Source of the DNA: Flavobacterium granuli | GTDB lineage: Bacteria; Bacteroidota; Bacteroidia; Flavobacteriales; Flavobacteriaceae | Assembly: GCF_900129705.1 (NCBI RefSeq) | Contig: NZ_FQWO01000002.1 | Span: forward strand, 62,001 to 126,000 | Length of the DNA: 64,000 nucleotides | Reading direction: 5' to 3' | Translations under genes and position numbers: made by a program | The notes under the pieces: model-generated | Seen by the model: only the letters and a program-made list of their open reading frames with translations | What the model was told of the DNA's origin: nothing | The model's database searches: none | Shown: positions 1 to 8,602 of the stretch, in pieces | How the letters are laid out: each line of letters opens with the position of its first letter | How positions within the stretch are numbered: position 1 is the stretch's first letter

Positions 1-298
1 GATCCCATTTTTCATGAACCGTTTCGTGTCCACGTCTCAACGGTGCATCATCCATAATATCATCATGGACTAATGAAAAATTATGAAAAACTTCTACCGC
101 CATAGCAGCTGGAAGTGCTTTTTTATAATCTGCATTAAAAACCTCCGAAGCCATCAGGGTCAACAAAGGCCTCATGCGCTTTCCTCCTAAACCTATTATG
201 TATTCAATAGGCTCATATAGATTTTTAGGTTCTTTACGGATGGATTGATTCATTAAATAAGTCAAGAAAAAATCTCGATACTGGCTAATGGCGTGCAT
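1..298 (-). CDS. Polyprenyl synthetase, N-terminal part (cut by window edge)
   Basis: Prenyl diphosphate synthases condense isopentenyl diphosphate with an allylic diphosphate; members of this type feed quinone and carotenoid synthesis. The first 99 codons are visible, starting at ATG 296-298. The sequence shows GGKRMRP at residues 38-44 and the first aspartate-rich motif, LVHDDIMDD, at about 76-84, followed by APLRRG, which is the diphosphate/Mg2+ binding signature of the family. The second Asp-rich motif lies outside the window, so chain length cannot be judged. The gene is divergent from the YceI gene, and the shared 197-bp region carries the efflux-operon promoter. Confidence 0.93.
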   Translation of the reverse strand, partial: MHAISQYRDFFLTYLMNQSIRKEPKNLYEPIEYIIGLGGKRMRPLLTLMASEVFNADYKKALPAAMAVEVFHNFSLVHDDIMDDAPLRRGHETVHEKWD

Positions 299-382
299 AA
301 AATATTTTTCGGCTAAATTACAGCATTAACCGCTTATAACAAACTGGCTTGTTAAATGAAATGTTAAAAAAAAGCAAATACT

Positions 383-414
383 GCGGAAACTATTTTGGTT
401 TCCTGAGTTTCCGC
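383..414. promoter_or_regulatory. Operator-like inverted repeat cluster in the efflux-operon promoter
   Basis: GCGGAAACT (383-391) and AGTTTCCGC (406-414) form a perfect 9-bp inverted repeat. Between them lies another GTTTCC (398-403), so three half-sites (GGAAAC 385, GTTTCC 398, GTTTCC 407) surround the -33 element. The last half-site ends 2 bp before the -7 box. This is a typical repressor position, and the best candidate binder is the TetR protein encoded second in the operon. The binding itself is inferred. A weaker repeat, TAACAA-N6-TTGTTA, lies at 337-354. Confidence 0.6.
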
Positions 415-424
415 TTTACATTTG
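394..424 (+). promoter_or_regulatory. Promoter of the YceI-TetR-RND efflux operon
   Basis: TTTG (394-397), a 19-bp spacer and TACATTTG (417-424) match the Bacteroidota sigma-ABfr consensus exactly. Transcription would begin near 428, giving a leader of about 68 nt before the YceI ATG at 496. Confidence 0.75.
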
Positions 425-495
425 CAAACGAATTTTCACACTAAACGTTCCCATTGCGTTTTTAAATCGAAACGCAACAGACACATTTTTTAATT

Positions 496-1017
496 ATGAC
501 AACAAAATGGACTATTGATTCGAATCAATCAGATGCTCTGATTAAAATTAGACATTCCATAATTGCTTATTTAGCCGGAACCAAAAACAAGTTTGACGGT
601 TACTTAGACATTAAAAACAACGAGCTGGAAAATGCAAGCATCACATTTGATTTAGACATCAACAACAAAGACACCAAACTAGAACAGGTGGATTCGCATT
701 TAAAATTAAATGATCTTTTTGACACAACGGTATACCCGCTTATCAGCTTTAAGTCGACATCATTCCAAAAAGTAAACAAAAACATTAACTTCCTCAAAGG
801 AAACTTGACGGTAAAAAACATTACCAAAGTAGTAGAACTTGATGCAGAACTTATAGGAATTGAAACTTATAACGGGAGTACCAGAGCAGCTTTTGAAATC
901 ACCGGAAGCATCAATCGCAAAGATTTTGGTTTAACATTAAATTCGCATAATCACTCTGGCGGTTTAGCTATGGGCCAAGACATTAAACTCGTTGCTAATC
1001 TGGAATTCAGTGCTTAA
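496..1017 (+). CDS. YceI family protein
   Basis: This 173-residue protein is a YceI-type lipocalin-like beta-barrel. It begins MTTKWTIDSNQSDALIKIRH and has the family blocks LDINNKDT, YPLISFKST and FEITGSINRKDFGLT. Such barrels bind isoprenoid or other amphiphilic lipids. There is no signal peptide, so this copy appears cytoplasmic, unlike periplasmic E. coli YceI. It is the first gene of the efflux operon, with 20 nt to the TetR gene. Its location next to a polyprenyl synthetase is suggestive of a lipid ligand, but that is inference only. Confidence 0.85.
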   Translation: MTTKWTIDSNQSDALIKIRHSIIAYLAGTKNKFDGYLDIKNNELENASITFDLDINNKDTKLEQVDSHLKLNDLFDTTVYPLISFKSTSFQKVNKNINFLKGNLTVKNITKVVELDAELIGIETYNGSTRAAFEITGSINRKDFGLTLNSHNHSGGLAMGQDIKLVANLEFSA

Positions 1018-1037
1018 ATAAAAACTAATTCAACACA

Positions 1038-1634
1038 ATGAAAGAGAAAATAGTATCAAAAGCCAGCGAATTGTTTTTAAAACTTGGTTTTAAAAGCATT
1101 ACTATGGATGATATTGCAGGAGAAATGTGTATTTCAAAAAAAACAATTTACAAATACTTCTGCAACAAAGAGGTTTTAATAGAAGAATGTACCACAATGG
1201 TTCATCAGGAATTGCATCGAATAGTGGATACCATTACAGCCAAAGATCACAATGCAATTAAAGAAAATTTTGAAATTAAAAGAATGTTTAAAGAGATGTT
1301 TAGTTCTTCAGACACATCTCCTTTATATCAATTAAAAAAATACTATCCAGCGATGTACCATACTGTCATCTCAAGAGAAATAGACGTTTGTCAGGCATGG
1401 TTCAAGCAAAACATCCAAAAAGGGATTGAGCAAGGATTGTATCGACAGGATATAGACATAAACACTTACGTTATATTCTATTACACCCTTCTTTTCAGCA
1501 TCAACGAAAACACAGGCTCTGAAAAAGATGCACAAAACAAAGAACTACAAGCTCTGGAATATCATACAAGAGCTATGGCAACAGCTGAAGGAATCATTGA
1601 ACTAGAGAAAAATTTACTAAACTTCACCCGATAA
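1038..1634 (+). CDS. TetR/AcrR family transcriptional regulator
   Basis: The 198-residue protein has an N-terminal TetR helix-turn-helix at about residues 5-50 (SELFLKLGFKSITMDDIAGE, then ISKKTIYKYFCNKEVL) and a helical ligand-binding C-terminal part. It lies inside the operon that encodes the pump, a standard arrangement for a local repressor released by pump substrates. Its stop overlaps the ATG of the next gene (ATAATG). The likely operator is the GGAAAC/GTTTCC cluster at 383-414. Confidence 0.9.
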   Translation: MKEKIVSKASELFLKLGFKSITMDDIAGEMCISKKTIYKYFCNKEVLIEECTTMVHQELHRIVDTITAKDHNAIKENFEIKRMFKEMFSSSDTSPLYQLKKYYPAMYHTVISREIDVCQAWFKQNIQKGIEQGLYRQDIDINTYVIFYYTLLFSINENTGSEKDAQNKELQALEYHTRAMATAEGIIELEKNLLNFTR

Positions 1635-2998
1635 TGAAAAAACTAATTTTATTAACCGTCTTAACATTGGCCTTCACAGCAAATGCACAAGACCAGAGTC
1701 TTGGCTCGAAATCCTCGGAAGCTAAATCACTGACACTAAAAGATGCTATTAGCTATGCCTTAGAGAATAAAGCGGATGCCAAAAAAGCAAAACTAAAAGT
1801 AGAGAACAGCGAATACCAAATTCAGGAAGTTCGCTCCAGAGCCTTACCGCAAATTTCAGCTAATGGAGGATTAACTTATAATCCAATAATACAAACTACT
1901 GTCATTGATGGCGCTGGATTTGGTCAGCCGGGAACAACAATTCAAGCCGCTTTTGGACAAAAATGGAATTCTGTTGCCGGTATTTCTCTTACCCAAAATA
2001 TCTTTGACCAATCGGTTTTTACCGGTTTGAAAGCAGCAAAATCGACAAGAGAATTTTACCAAATCAACGAGCAATTGACTGAAGAACAAGTCATCGAAAG
2101 AGTAGCAAACAGCTACTACCAAATCTATGTTCAAAGACAAAACTTGGACGTTTTAGACAATATGTATAAAAATACGGTTAAAGTAAAAAACATCATCCAG
2201 GGACAATATGACAATGGGCTTGCCAAAAAAATTGATCTGGATCGAATCATCGTTAAAATTTCGAACATAAAAACCCAACGCCAACAAGTCCTCAATGGCG
2301 TTCAAATTCAGGAAAATGCCTTGAAATTTTACATGGGAATGCCTATAGAAAGCGCAATAGTAATTCCAAAAGCCGCCTTTGAAGTAACACCTGTGGCATT
2401 GACTGAAGTTCCAAATACCGCAAACAGAACCGAATTTTTACTGCTGAAAAAACAGGAAGAATTACTGGAATATCAAAAAAAGTCAGTTATAGCAGGCTAC
2501 TACCCTACTTTATCACTTTCTGCAGGATACAACTATATAGGACAAGGTCCTAAAATGCCTTTAGGAGCAAAACCGGCAGACGGTGTTTACTGGTCAGATT
2601 TCTCCTCCATAGGATTGAATTTAAGAGTACCCATTTTTTCAGGATTTGATACTCGCTCCAAAATCAGAAAAGCCGATGTTGAATTAAGAGCGATTAAAGA
2701 AGACCTAAAAGACACCCAACTCGGACTTGATTTGGCTTTTTCAAATGCAAAAACCCAAATTGACAATAGCTTAATCACAATTGAAAATCAAAAGGAAAAC
2801 GCAAAACTTGCCCAAGAAGTCTTAGAAAATACCCGAAACAATTACGTTCAAGGATTAGCGACTTTAACTGATTTATTAGATGCTGAAAATGCATTGACCG
2901 AGGCACAAAACAATTATACTGCAGCGATATTAGATTACAAACTGGCAGAAATTCAATTAATCAAATCAAAAGGAGAATTAAAAACACTTATTAAATAA
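1634..2998 (+). CDS. TolC family outer-membrane efflux channel
   Basis: The 454-residue protein starts with a signal peptide (MKKLILLTVLTLAFTANAQ) and contains the two coiled-coil repeats of the TolC/OEP family. These are visible as long Lys/Glu/Gln/Asn-rich helices around residues 40-75, 150-235, 345-400 and 400-450, with the typical NNYVQGLATLTDLLDAE segment near 400. It would form the outer-membrane exit duct for the adaptor and pump encoded next. The gene overlaps the TetR gene by 1 nt, and 8 nt separate it from the adaptor gene. Confidence 0.9.
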   Translation: MKKLILLTVLTLAFTANAQDQSLGSKSSEAKSLTLKDAISYALENKADAKKAKLKVENSEYQIQEVRSRALPQISANGGLTYNPIIQTTVIDGAGFGQPGTTIQAAFGQKWNSVAGISLTQNIFDQSVFTGLKAAKSTREFYQINEQLTEEQVIERVANSYYQIYVQRQNLDVLDNMYKNTVKVKNIIQGQYDNGLAKKIDLDRIIVKISNIKTQRQQVLNGVQIQENALKFYMGMPIESAIVIPKAAFEVTPVALTEVPNTANRTEFLLLKKQEELLEYQKKSVIAGYYPTLSLSAGYNYIGQGPKMPLGAKPADGVYWSDFSSIGLNLRVPIFSGFDTRSKIRKADVELRAIKEDLKDTQLGLDLAFSNAKTQIDNSLITIENQKENAKLAQEVLENTRNNYVQGLATLTDLLDAENALTEAQNNYTAAILDYKLAEIQLIKSKGELKTLIK

Positions 2999-3006
2999 CG
3001 ATCAAA

Positions 3007-4074
3007 ATGAAAAAAACTATTATAACAATTGTAGCCATCGCTGGATCTTTGGCCTTAATTGGATTCATATTAACTAAAAACAAAAAAGAAAACGAAGAGA
3101 AAACCGCTATTGTTGCTGAAAAAAATGCGGCAGTATCAGTAAAAACAGCCTCTGTGAAAACAGAAGAAGTTTCTCTGGATTTTAGTGCCAATGGTAATTT
3201 TGAACCTACTCAGGAATTAACTTTCTCAGCCGAAAAATCAGGTAAAGTAACCAGCGTTCTGGTAAAAGAAGGGGACTATGTAAATGTTGGACAAACGCTA
3301 TTAATTGTTAGAAGTGACGTGATCAACGTAAACGCTCAAGCAGCACAAGCAGCATACCAAAATGCCAAAGCGGATTACAGCAGATATGAGAATGCTTTTA
3401 AAACCGGAGGTATTACAAAACAACAGTTAGATCAGGCAAGATTAGCTTTAACAAATGCTGATGCCAATTTGAAACAAGCCAATATTAATGTTGGAGACAC
3501 TAAAATAAAAGCCCCGATCAAAGGGTTTATCAATAAAAAATATGTTGAACCGGGTTCTATTTTAACTGGAATGCCAGCAACTGCCTTGTTTGATATTGTA
3601 AATGTTTCCAAATTAAAATTGAAAGTTACCGTAAACGAAAGCCAAGTAGCCAGCTTAAAACTAGGAAACACAGTCAACATCTCGGCCAGCGTTTATCCTG
3701 ACAAAAGCTTTTCTGGAAAAATTACTTTTATTGCCGCAAAAGCAGATAGCAGCCTGAACTTTCCAGTAGAAATTGAAATCACAAACAATGCATCCAACGA
3801 CCTAAAGGCAGGAATGTATGGAACAGCCCAATTTGCCTCTCAACAACAAAAACAAATGCTAACGGTAGTACCTAGAAATGCTTTTGTGGGCAGTGTAAGC
3901 AGCAACGAAATTTTTGTAGTCGAAAACGGTATTGCAAAATTGAAAAAGGTTACGGCAGGTAGAATCTTAGGTGATAAAGTCGAAATTATCAATGGATTAG
4001 CTGATGGTGAAATCGTAATTGTTACAGGTCAAATTAACTTGCAAGACGGAAACACTGTAGAAATCATTAAATAA
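3007..4074 (+). CDS. RND efflux periplasmic adaptor (membrane fusion protein)
   Basis: The 355-residue HlyD/AcrA-type adaptor has an N-terminal membrane-anchor or signal segment (residues 1-22) without a lipobox Cys. A lipoyl half follows (FSAEKSGKVTSVLVKEGDYV, about 70-95), then an alpha-helical hairpin rich in Ala/Gln (about 105-160), the second lipoyl half (TKIKAPIKGFI), a beta-barrel, and a membrane-proximal domain ending LQDGNTVEIIK. It links the inner-membrane pump to the TolC channel. Order and spacing support a single tripartite system. Confidence 0.92.
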   Translation: MKKTIITIVAIAGSLALIGFILTKNKKENEEKTAIVAEKNAAVSVKTASVKTEEVSLDFSANGNFEPTQELTFSAEKSGKVTSVLVKEGDYVNVGQTLLIVRSDVINVNAQAAQAAYQNAKADYSRYENAFKTGGITKQQLDQARLALTNADANLKQANINVGDTKIKAPIKGFINKKYVEPGSILTGMPATALFDIVNVSKLKLKVTVNESQVASLKLGNTVNISASVYPDKSFSGKITFIAAKADSSLNFPVEIEITNNASNDLKAGMYGTAQFASQQQKQMLTVVPRNAFVGSVSSNEIFVVENGIAKLKKVTAGRILGDKVEIINGLADGEIVIVTGQINLQDGNTVEIIK

Positions 4075-4103
4075 TTGATTTTAAGAATCAACAAAAAAGA
4101 AAT

Positions 4104-7100
4104 ATGAAATTAGCCGAAATATCCATAAAACGTCCGTCGCTGGTGATTGTATTGTTTACAATCCTGATTCTTGGTGGATTATTCAGTTACAACCAACTAG
4201 GTTACGAACTGATTCCAAAATTTGAAACAAACGTGATTACGGTTTCAACGGTCTACCCGGGAGCTTCTCCGAGTGAAATAGAAAACACCGTAACCAAAAA
4301 GATTGAAGACGCCATTGCATCCTTAGAAAATATAAAAAAAATAGACTCTAAGTCTTACGAAAGCCTTTCGATAGTATCTATTACATTGACTTCAAATGCC
4401 AATGTTGACATTTCTATGAATGATGCCCAACGTAAAATTAATGCCGTTTTAAGTGACTTGCCAGACGATGCCGATCCGCCTTCGTTGACAAAATTCTCGC
4501 TGAGTGATTTACCTATTATGACCATTGGCGCCAATGGAAAAATGGATGAAGCCGAATTTTATGACTTAATTGACAAAAAAATTGCCCCTATTTTATCTCG
4601 TGTAAATGGAGTCGCTCAAGTAAACATTATTGGAGGTCAGGAACGTGAAATTCAGGTAAACCTTGATGCTGTAAAAATGCAGGGTTATGGACTATCAGTT
4701 CCACAGGTACAACAGGTAATTTTATCATCAAATTTAGATTTCCCTACAGGAAATATTCAAACCCGTGAACAAAAAATATTAATTCGTTTAGCGGGTAAAT
4801 ATAAAAATGTAGATGAGTTGAGAAACTTAGTGGTTTCCTCTCAAAACGGAATTCAGGTGCGTTTAGGAGACATTGCGGATGTTCAGGATACTCAAAAAAT
4901 TGCCGAAAAAATTGCTCGTATTGACCAGAAAAGCGCCATTATACTTCAAATTGTAAAACAATCTGATGCGAATGCGGTTGCCGTTAGTGAGCAATTATTA
5001 AATACTATTAAAACCTTAGAAAGCGATTATAAATCAGTCGATTTAAAATTAAACGTTGCAAAAGACAGTACCGTTTTCACATTAGAAGCAGCTGACTCTG
5101 TTGTACATGATTTATTGATTGCGGTTCTTTTGGTTGCTTTTGTAATGTTGTTTTTCTTACACAGTATCCGAAACTCTTTGATTGTAATGGTAGCTATCCC
5201 AGCTTCATTAATCGCAACATTTATTGGAATCTACTTATTGGGCTACACCCTTAACTTAATGAGTTTGTTAGGACTATCGCTGGTGGTAGGTATCCTGGTC
5301 GATGATGCTATTGTGGTAATTGAAAATATTTACAGGCACATGGAAATGGGCAAGAGCCGAATTCGAGCTTCTTATGATGGAACTGCCGAAATTGGCGCCA
5401 CCGTAACTTCGATTACCTTAGTAATTGTGGTTGTGTTTTTACCAATTGCAATGAGTTCTGGTTTAGTTTCAAACATCATTACCCAATTTTGTGTTACGGT
5501 AATTATTTCCACTTTATTCTCTTTATTAGCTTCCTTTACTATTATTCCATGGTTGTCTTCCCGTTTTGGAAAATTAGAACATATTGAAGGTAAAAATGCT
5601 TTTGGAAGAATTATCCTTGGCTTTGAAAGCTATTTAACACGTTTTACCAACTGGGTTTCCAACTTGCTAAACTGGTGTCTGGATCATTATATAAAAACGA
5701 TTCTAGTGGTATTGGTCCTTTTCTTTGGATCCATTTTTTCACTACTTGGTGGCGGCTATATTGGTGGTGAGTTTTTCGCTGCATCGGATAGTGGTGAGTT
5801 CCTGGTTCAAATCGAAATGCCAAAAGACGCTTCCTTAGAGCAAACCAACTTTATGACCCAACAAGCGGAAGCCTTCTTGAAAAACGAACCCTATGTTTTT
5901 AGTCAAATTACAACAGTAGGTCAAACCAGTGAAGGTCTTGGAGCATCGCAAGCAACAGCTTACAAAGCAGAGATCAACGTTAAAATGATTGATCAAAAAG
6001 ATCGAACTGATGATGCCTCTGTATATGCTGCAAAAACAAAACGTAAACTGGAAAAAGTTTTAGTAGGTGCCAAAGTGAAGACCGTTCCTGTAGGTCTTTT
6101 AGGAACAGCTGAAGATGCTACTTTAGGATTGATCGTAACGGGTCCAAATGTAGATAGTGCAATGAAATTTGCAAAATTAGCTGAAGCTGAATTACGCAAA
6201 ATTCCGGGTACTACTGAGATTAAATTAACTGTAGAAGACGGTAATCCGGAGATAAACGTACAAGTTGACCGAGATAAAATGGCTGCTTTAGGATTAAGCC
6301 TGCAAACCGTTGGTTTAACCATGCAAACAGCTTATAGCGGTAATACCGATGGAAAATTTAGAGCGGGTGAATATGAATATGACATCAACATTAAATACAA
6401 TGCTTTTGACAGAAAAAACATTACTGATGTTAGTAATTTAATTTTCATCAATAGTGCTGGTCAGCAAATCAAACTAAATCAGTTTGCCAAAATCACCGAA
6501 GGTTCTGGTCCTAGTAAATTAGAACGTAGAGACAAAACAGCATCGGTAACGGTACAAGGTCAAAACGTGGGAGTTCCAGCCGGAACAATTGTTGGTCAAT
6601 GGCAAGAAAAAATTGACAAACTTGAAAAACCTGTAGGTGTAAACTATATTTGGGGAGGTGATCAGGAGAACCAAAGTGAAGGTTTTGGTACTTTAGGAAT
6701 TGCATTGTTAGCCGCCATTATTTTGGTTTACCTTGTAATGGTTGGTCTTTACGATAGCTTTGTTCACCCGTTTGTAGTACTATTTGCTATTCCGCTTTCA
6801 TTTATTGGAGTATTATTAGCCTTGGCTTTGACCAATAACACACTGAATATATTCACCATCCTGGGAGTAATCATGTTAATTGGACTGGTATGTAAGAATG
6901 CGATCATGCTTGTAGATTACACGAACCAGCGAAGAGCCGCAGGCGAATCTATCCGTACTGCCTTAATCCAAGCGAATCATGCCCGTTTGCGTCCAATTTT
7001 GATGACAACCATTGCGATGGTATTTGGTATGCTTCCAATTGCATTAGCTTCTGGAGCTGGAGCAGAATGGAAAAACGGTTTGGCTTGGGTAATTATTGGG

Positions 7101-7280
7101 GGGTTAATCAGTTCGTTATTCTTAACCTTGATTGTAGTTCCTGTGATTTATGAAATTATGGAAAAAATCATCCATAAATTCTCAAAAGGAGAAAAAATCG
7201 ATTATGAAGCGGAGATGGTTGCTGATTATGTGCACCAAGAACTCAGCGAAGACGGTTTTAATCCAAAACACACTCTTTAA
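4104..7280 (+). CDS. RND family efflux pump permease
   Basis: The 1,058-residue inner-membrane transporter has the duplicated RND fold: TM1 near residue 12, a large periplasmic porter loop, TM2-6 (about 330-480), TM7 near 535, a second loop, and TM8-12 (about 855-1025). The TM4 proton-relay region LSLVVGILVDDAIVVIENIY is intact with its adjacent aspartates. Overall it looks like an HAE1/AcrB-type multidrug pump rather than a metal pump of the CusA type, but the substrate cannot be read from sequence. It is the last gene of the operon and is followed by a strong terminator. Confidence 0.93.
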   Translation: MKLAEISIKRPSLVIVLFTILILGGLFSYNQLGYELIPKFETNVITVSTVYPGASPSEIENTVTKKIEDAIASLENIKKIDSKSYESLSIVSITLTSNANVDISMNDAQRKINAVLSDLPDDADPPSLTKFSLSDLPIMTIGANGKMDEAEFYDLIDKKIAPILSRVNGVAQVNIIGGQEREIQVNLDAVKMQGYGLSVPQVQQVILSSNLDFPTGNIQTREQKILIRLAGKYKNVDELRNLVVSSQNGIQVRLGDIADVQDTQKIAEKIARIDQKSAIILQIVKQSDANAVAVSEQLLNTIKTLESDYKSVDLKLNVAKDSTVFTLEAADSVVHDLLIAVLLVAFVMLFFLHSIRNSLIVMVAIPASLIATFIGIYLLGYTLNLMSLLGLSLVVGILVDDAIVVIENIYRHMEMGKSRIRASYDGTAEIGATVTSITLVIVVVFLPIAMSSGLVSNIITQFCVTVIISTLFSLLASFTIIPWLSSRFGKLEHIEGKNAFGRIILGFESYLTRFTNWVSNLLNWCLDHYIKTILVVLVLFFGSIFSLLGGGYIGGEFFAASDSGEFLVQIEMPKDASLEQTNFMTQQAEAFLKNEPYVFSQITTVGQTSEGLGASQATAYKAEINVKMIDQKDRTDDASVYAAKTKRKLEKVLVGAKVKTVPVGLLGTAEDATLGLIVTGPNVDSAMKFAKLAEAELRKIPGTTEIKLTVEDGNPEINVQVDRDKMAALGLSLQTVGLTMQTAYSGNTDGKFRAGEYEYDINIKYNAFDRKNITDVSNLIFINSAGQQIKLNQFAKITEGSGPSKLERRDKTASVTVQGQNVGVPAGTIVGQWQEKIDKLEKPVGVNYIWGGDQENQSEGFGTLGIALLAAIILVYLVMVGLYDSFVHPFVVLFAIPLSFIGVLLALALTNNTLNIFTILGVIMLIGLVCKNAIMLVDYTNQRRAAGESIRTALIQANHARLRPILMTTIAMVFGMLPIALASGAGAEWKNGLAWVIIGGLISSLFLTLIVVPVIYEIMEKIIHKFSKGEKIDYEAEMVADYVHQELSEDGFNPKHTL

Positions 7281-7297
7281 AAATAGAAGAAATCAAT

Positions 7298-7328
7298 AAA
7301 AAACCTGCTCATTAGAGCAGGTTTTTTT
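7298..7328. terminator. Bidirectional terminator between the RND pump and GntR genes
   Basis: A perfect 13-bp stem, AAAAAACCTGCTC / GAGCAGGTTTTTT, closes a 4-nt loop (ATTA). A-runs and T-runs on either side let it serve both convergent genes. Confidence 0.9.
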
Positions 7329-7330
7329 AT

Positions 7331-8329
7331 TTACAATGAATTCCTGATAATCAATGAACACTTGTTTTCTATTTGTTCTTTTTTCCCTTTCAGAACCATT
7401 TGGGCCAAAATTTCTCCCATAGCCTCAAAATCTGTAGAAATGGTTGTGATACCGTTTTCTACCACTTTTTTTAATGCAGTTTCATTATAGGAAATAATAC
7501 CATAATCACTTCCTAATTTCAAGTTTTGAAGCTTTGATTTTTCAATAACAGCCACTAAATCCCTGTCATTTGGAATAATATAAGTTTCTCCCACTTCAAT
7601 GTCACGATTATCAAACTTTGTGATTACTTCGTGCTCAAAAGAAAAATCCTTACAAAAGTTCTCAAAACCTTCTTTCATCCCTAATGGTTCTCTAAAACCC
7701 GGAAAAATAATAATTAGCTTTTTGAATTTATCCAATTTAGACTTGCCTTTCAACAAGGCGTCATAAATATCTTTTTTATGATTTTGATAAATTGCAGGAT
7801 AAGATTTCAGCTCGGGATTCGTTTGATCCAATATAAAAACTTCCTTTGCAGGCAAGGTTTTTATCGCCAGAACGGCACCCGATAAATTGGTAGGCATTAT
7901 AATGTATTTGGTATAATTTCCGTTGCTTTCATTGATCAGCTTTCGAAACATTTCATTATTGAAATGATGAAAGAAAATGTCAACCTGAACATCATCGCCA
8001 ATACTTTTTAAAAATGAATTATAAATATCTTCCTTGAAAATATTCAACTCGTCAAACAATAAAAATATTTTTTGTTTGATGGTTACTTCGGTGCTCTTTA
8101 TGTAATATCCTTTTCCAAGAATTGCATAAATAATCCCTCTTTTCTTTAATTCTTCATAGGCTTGCAAAACGGTATCCCGAGACAATGAAAACTCTAAACA
8201 AACTTTGTTTATGGAAGGTAGCCGCTCCCCTTTTGCTAATATCCCTTTTTCAATTGCTTTTTCAATTGATAAAACTATTTGCCTATATTTTGGCAACCCT
8301 AAATTATTTTGAATCGAAATAATTTTCAT
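7331..8329 (-). CDS. GntR-type regulator with LacI-like sensor domain
   Basis: The 332-residue protein has a winged-helix GntR domain at about 1-72 (GLPKYRQIVLSIEKAI, ERLPSINKVCLEFSLSRDTV, GKGYYI). This is followed by a periplasmic-binding-protein-like domain (about 90-330) with the ends seen in LacI-type sensors (GSDYGIISYNETALKKVVENG, then ISTDFEAMGEILAQM). In Bacteroidota such GntR/LacI chimeras usually sense sugars. No sugar gene is adjacent, so its target is unknown. A near-perfect palindrome 31-46 bp upstream of its start suggests autoregulation. Confidence 0.88.
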   Translation of the reverse strand: MKIISIQNNLGLPKYRQIVLSIEKAIEKGILAKGERLPSINKVCLEFSLSRDTVLQAYEELKKRGIIYAILGKGYYIKSTEVTIKQKIFLLFDELNIFKEDIYNSFLKSIGDDVQVDIFFHHFNNEMFRKLINESNGNYTKYIIMPTNLSGAVLAIKTLPAKEVFILDQTNPELKSYPAIYQNHKKDIYDALLKGKSKLDKFKKLIIIFPGFREPLGMKEGFENFCKDFSFEHEVITKFDNRDIEVGETYIIPNDRDLVAVIEKSKLQNLKLGSDYGIISYNETALKKVVENGITTISTDFEAMGEILAQMVLKGKKEQIENKCSLIIRNSL

Positions 8330-8359
8330 GAACCCCTTTTTTTGGGCAAGTTACAAAAA

Positions 8360-8375
8360 ACCGGTAGGTACTGGT
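8360..8375. promoter_or_regulatory. Candidate GntR operator palindrome
   Basis: ACCGGTA-GG-TACTGGT is a 16-bp palindrome with one mismatched pair in its 7-bp arms. It lies just upstream of the GntR start codon (8329), where an autoregulatory site is expected. I see no other copy in the window. Confidence 0.5.
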
Positions 8376-8549
8376 ATATTTTTTCAAAAAAATATCGTTT
8401 TAAATTTCACATTCCCTATAAAAACGACTAAAAACAAACATAAATCGTATTTTTTACGCAATAAAAAGAGAGACTAAAGAATCTTAATTTTTTCACTAAC
8501 AATGACTTTATCAAAAAGTCACAAAACTGTCTGTTAAGTAAATAACAAA

Positions 8550-8584
8550 AAAACACCAATGTTTGTCACATTGGTGTTTTTGAT
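8550..8584 (-). terminator. Terminator of the TlpA-like gene
   Basis: A perfect 12-bp stem AAAACACCAATG / CATTGGTGTTTT with a 7-nt loop, followed on the minus strand by a run of seven T, lies 20 nt beyond the stop codon at 8603. Confidence 0.85.
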
Positions 8585-8602
8585 ATAAGCAAGAAATAGA
8601 AA

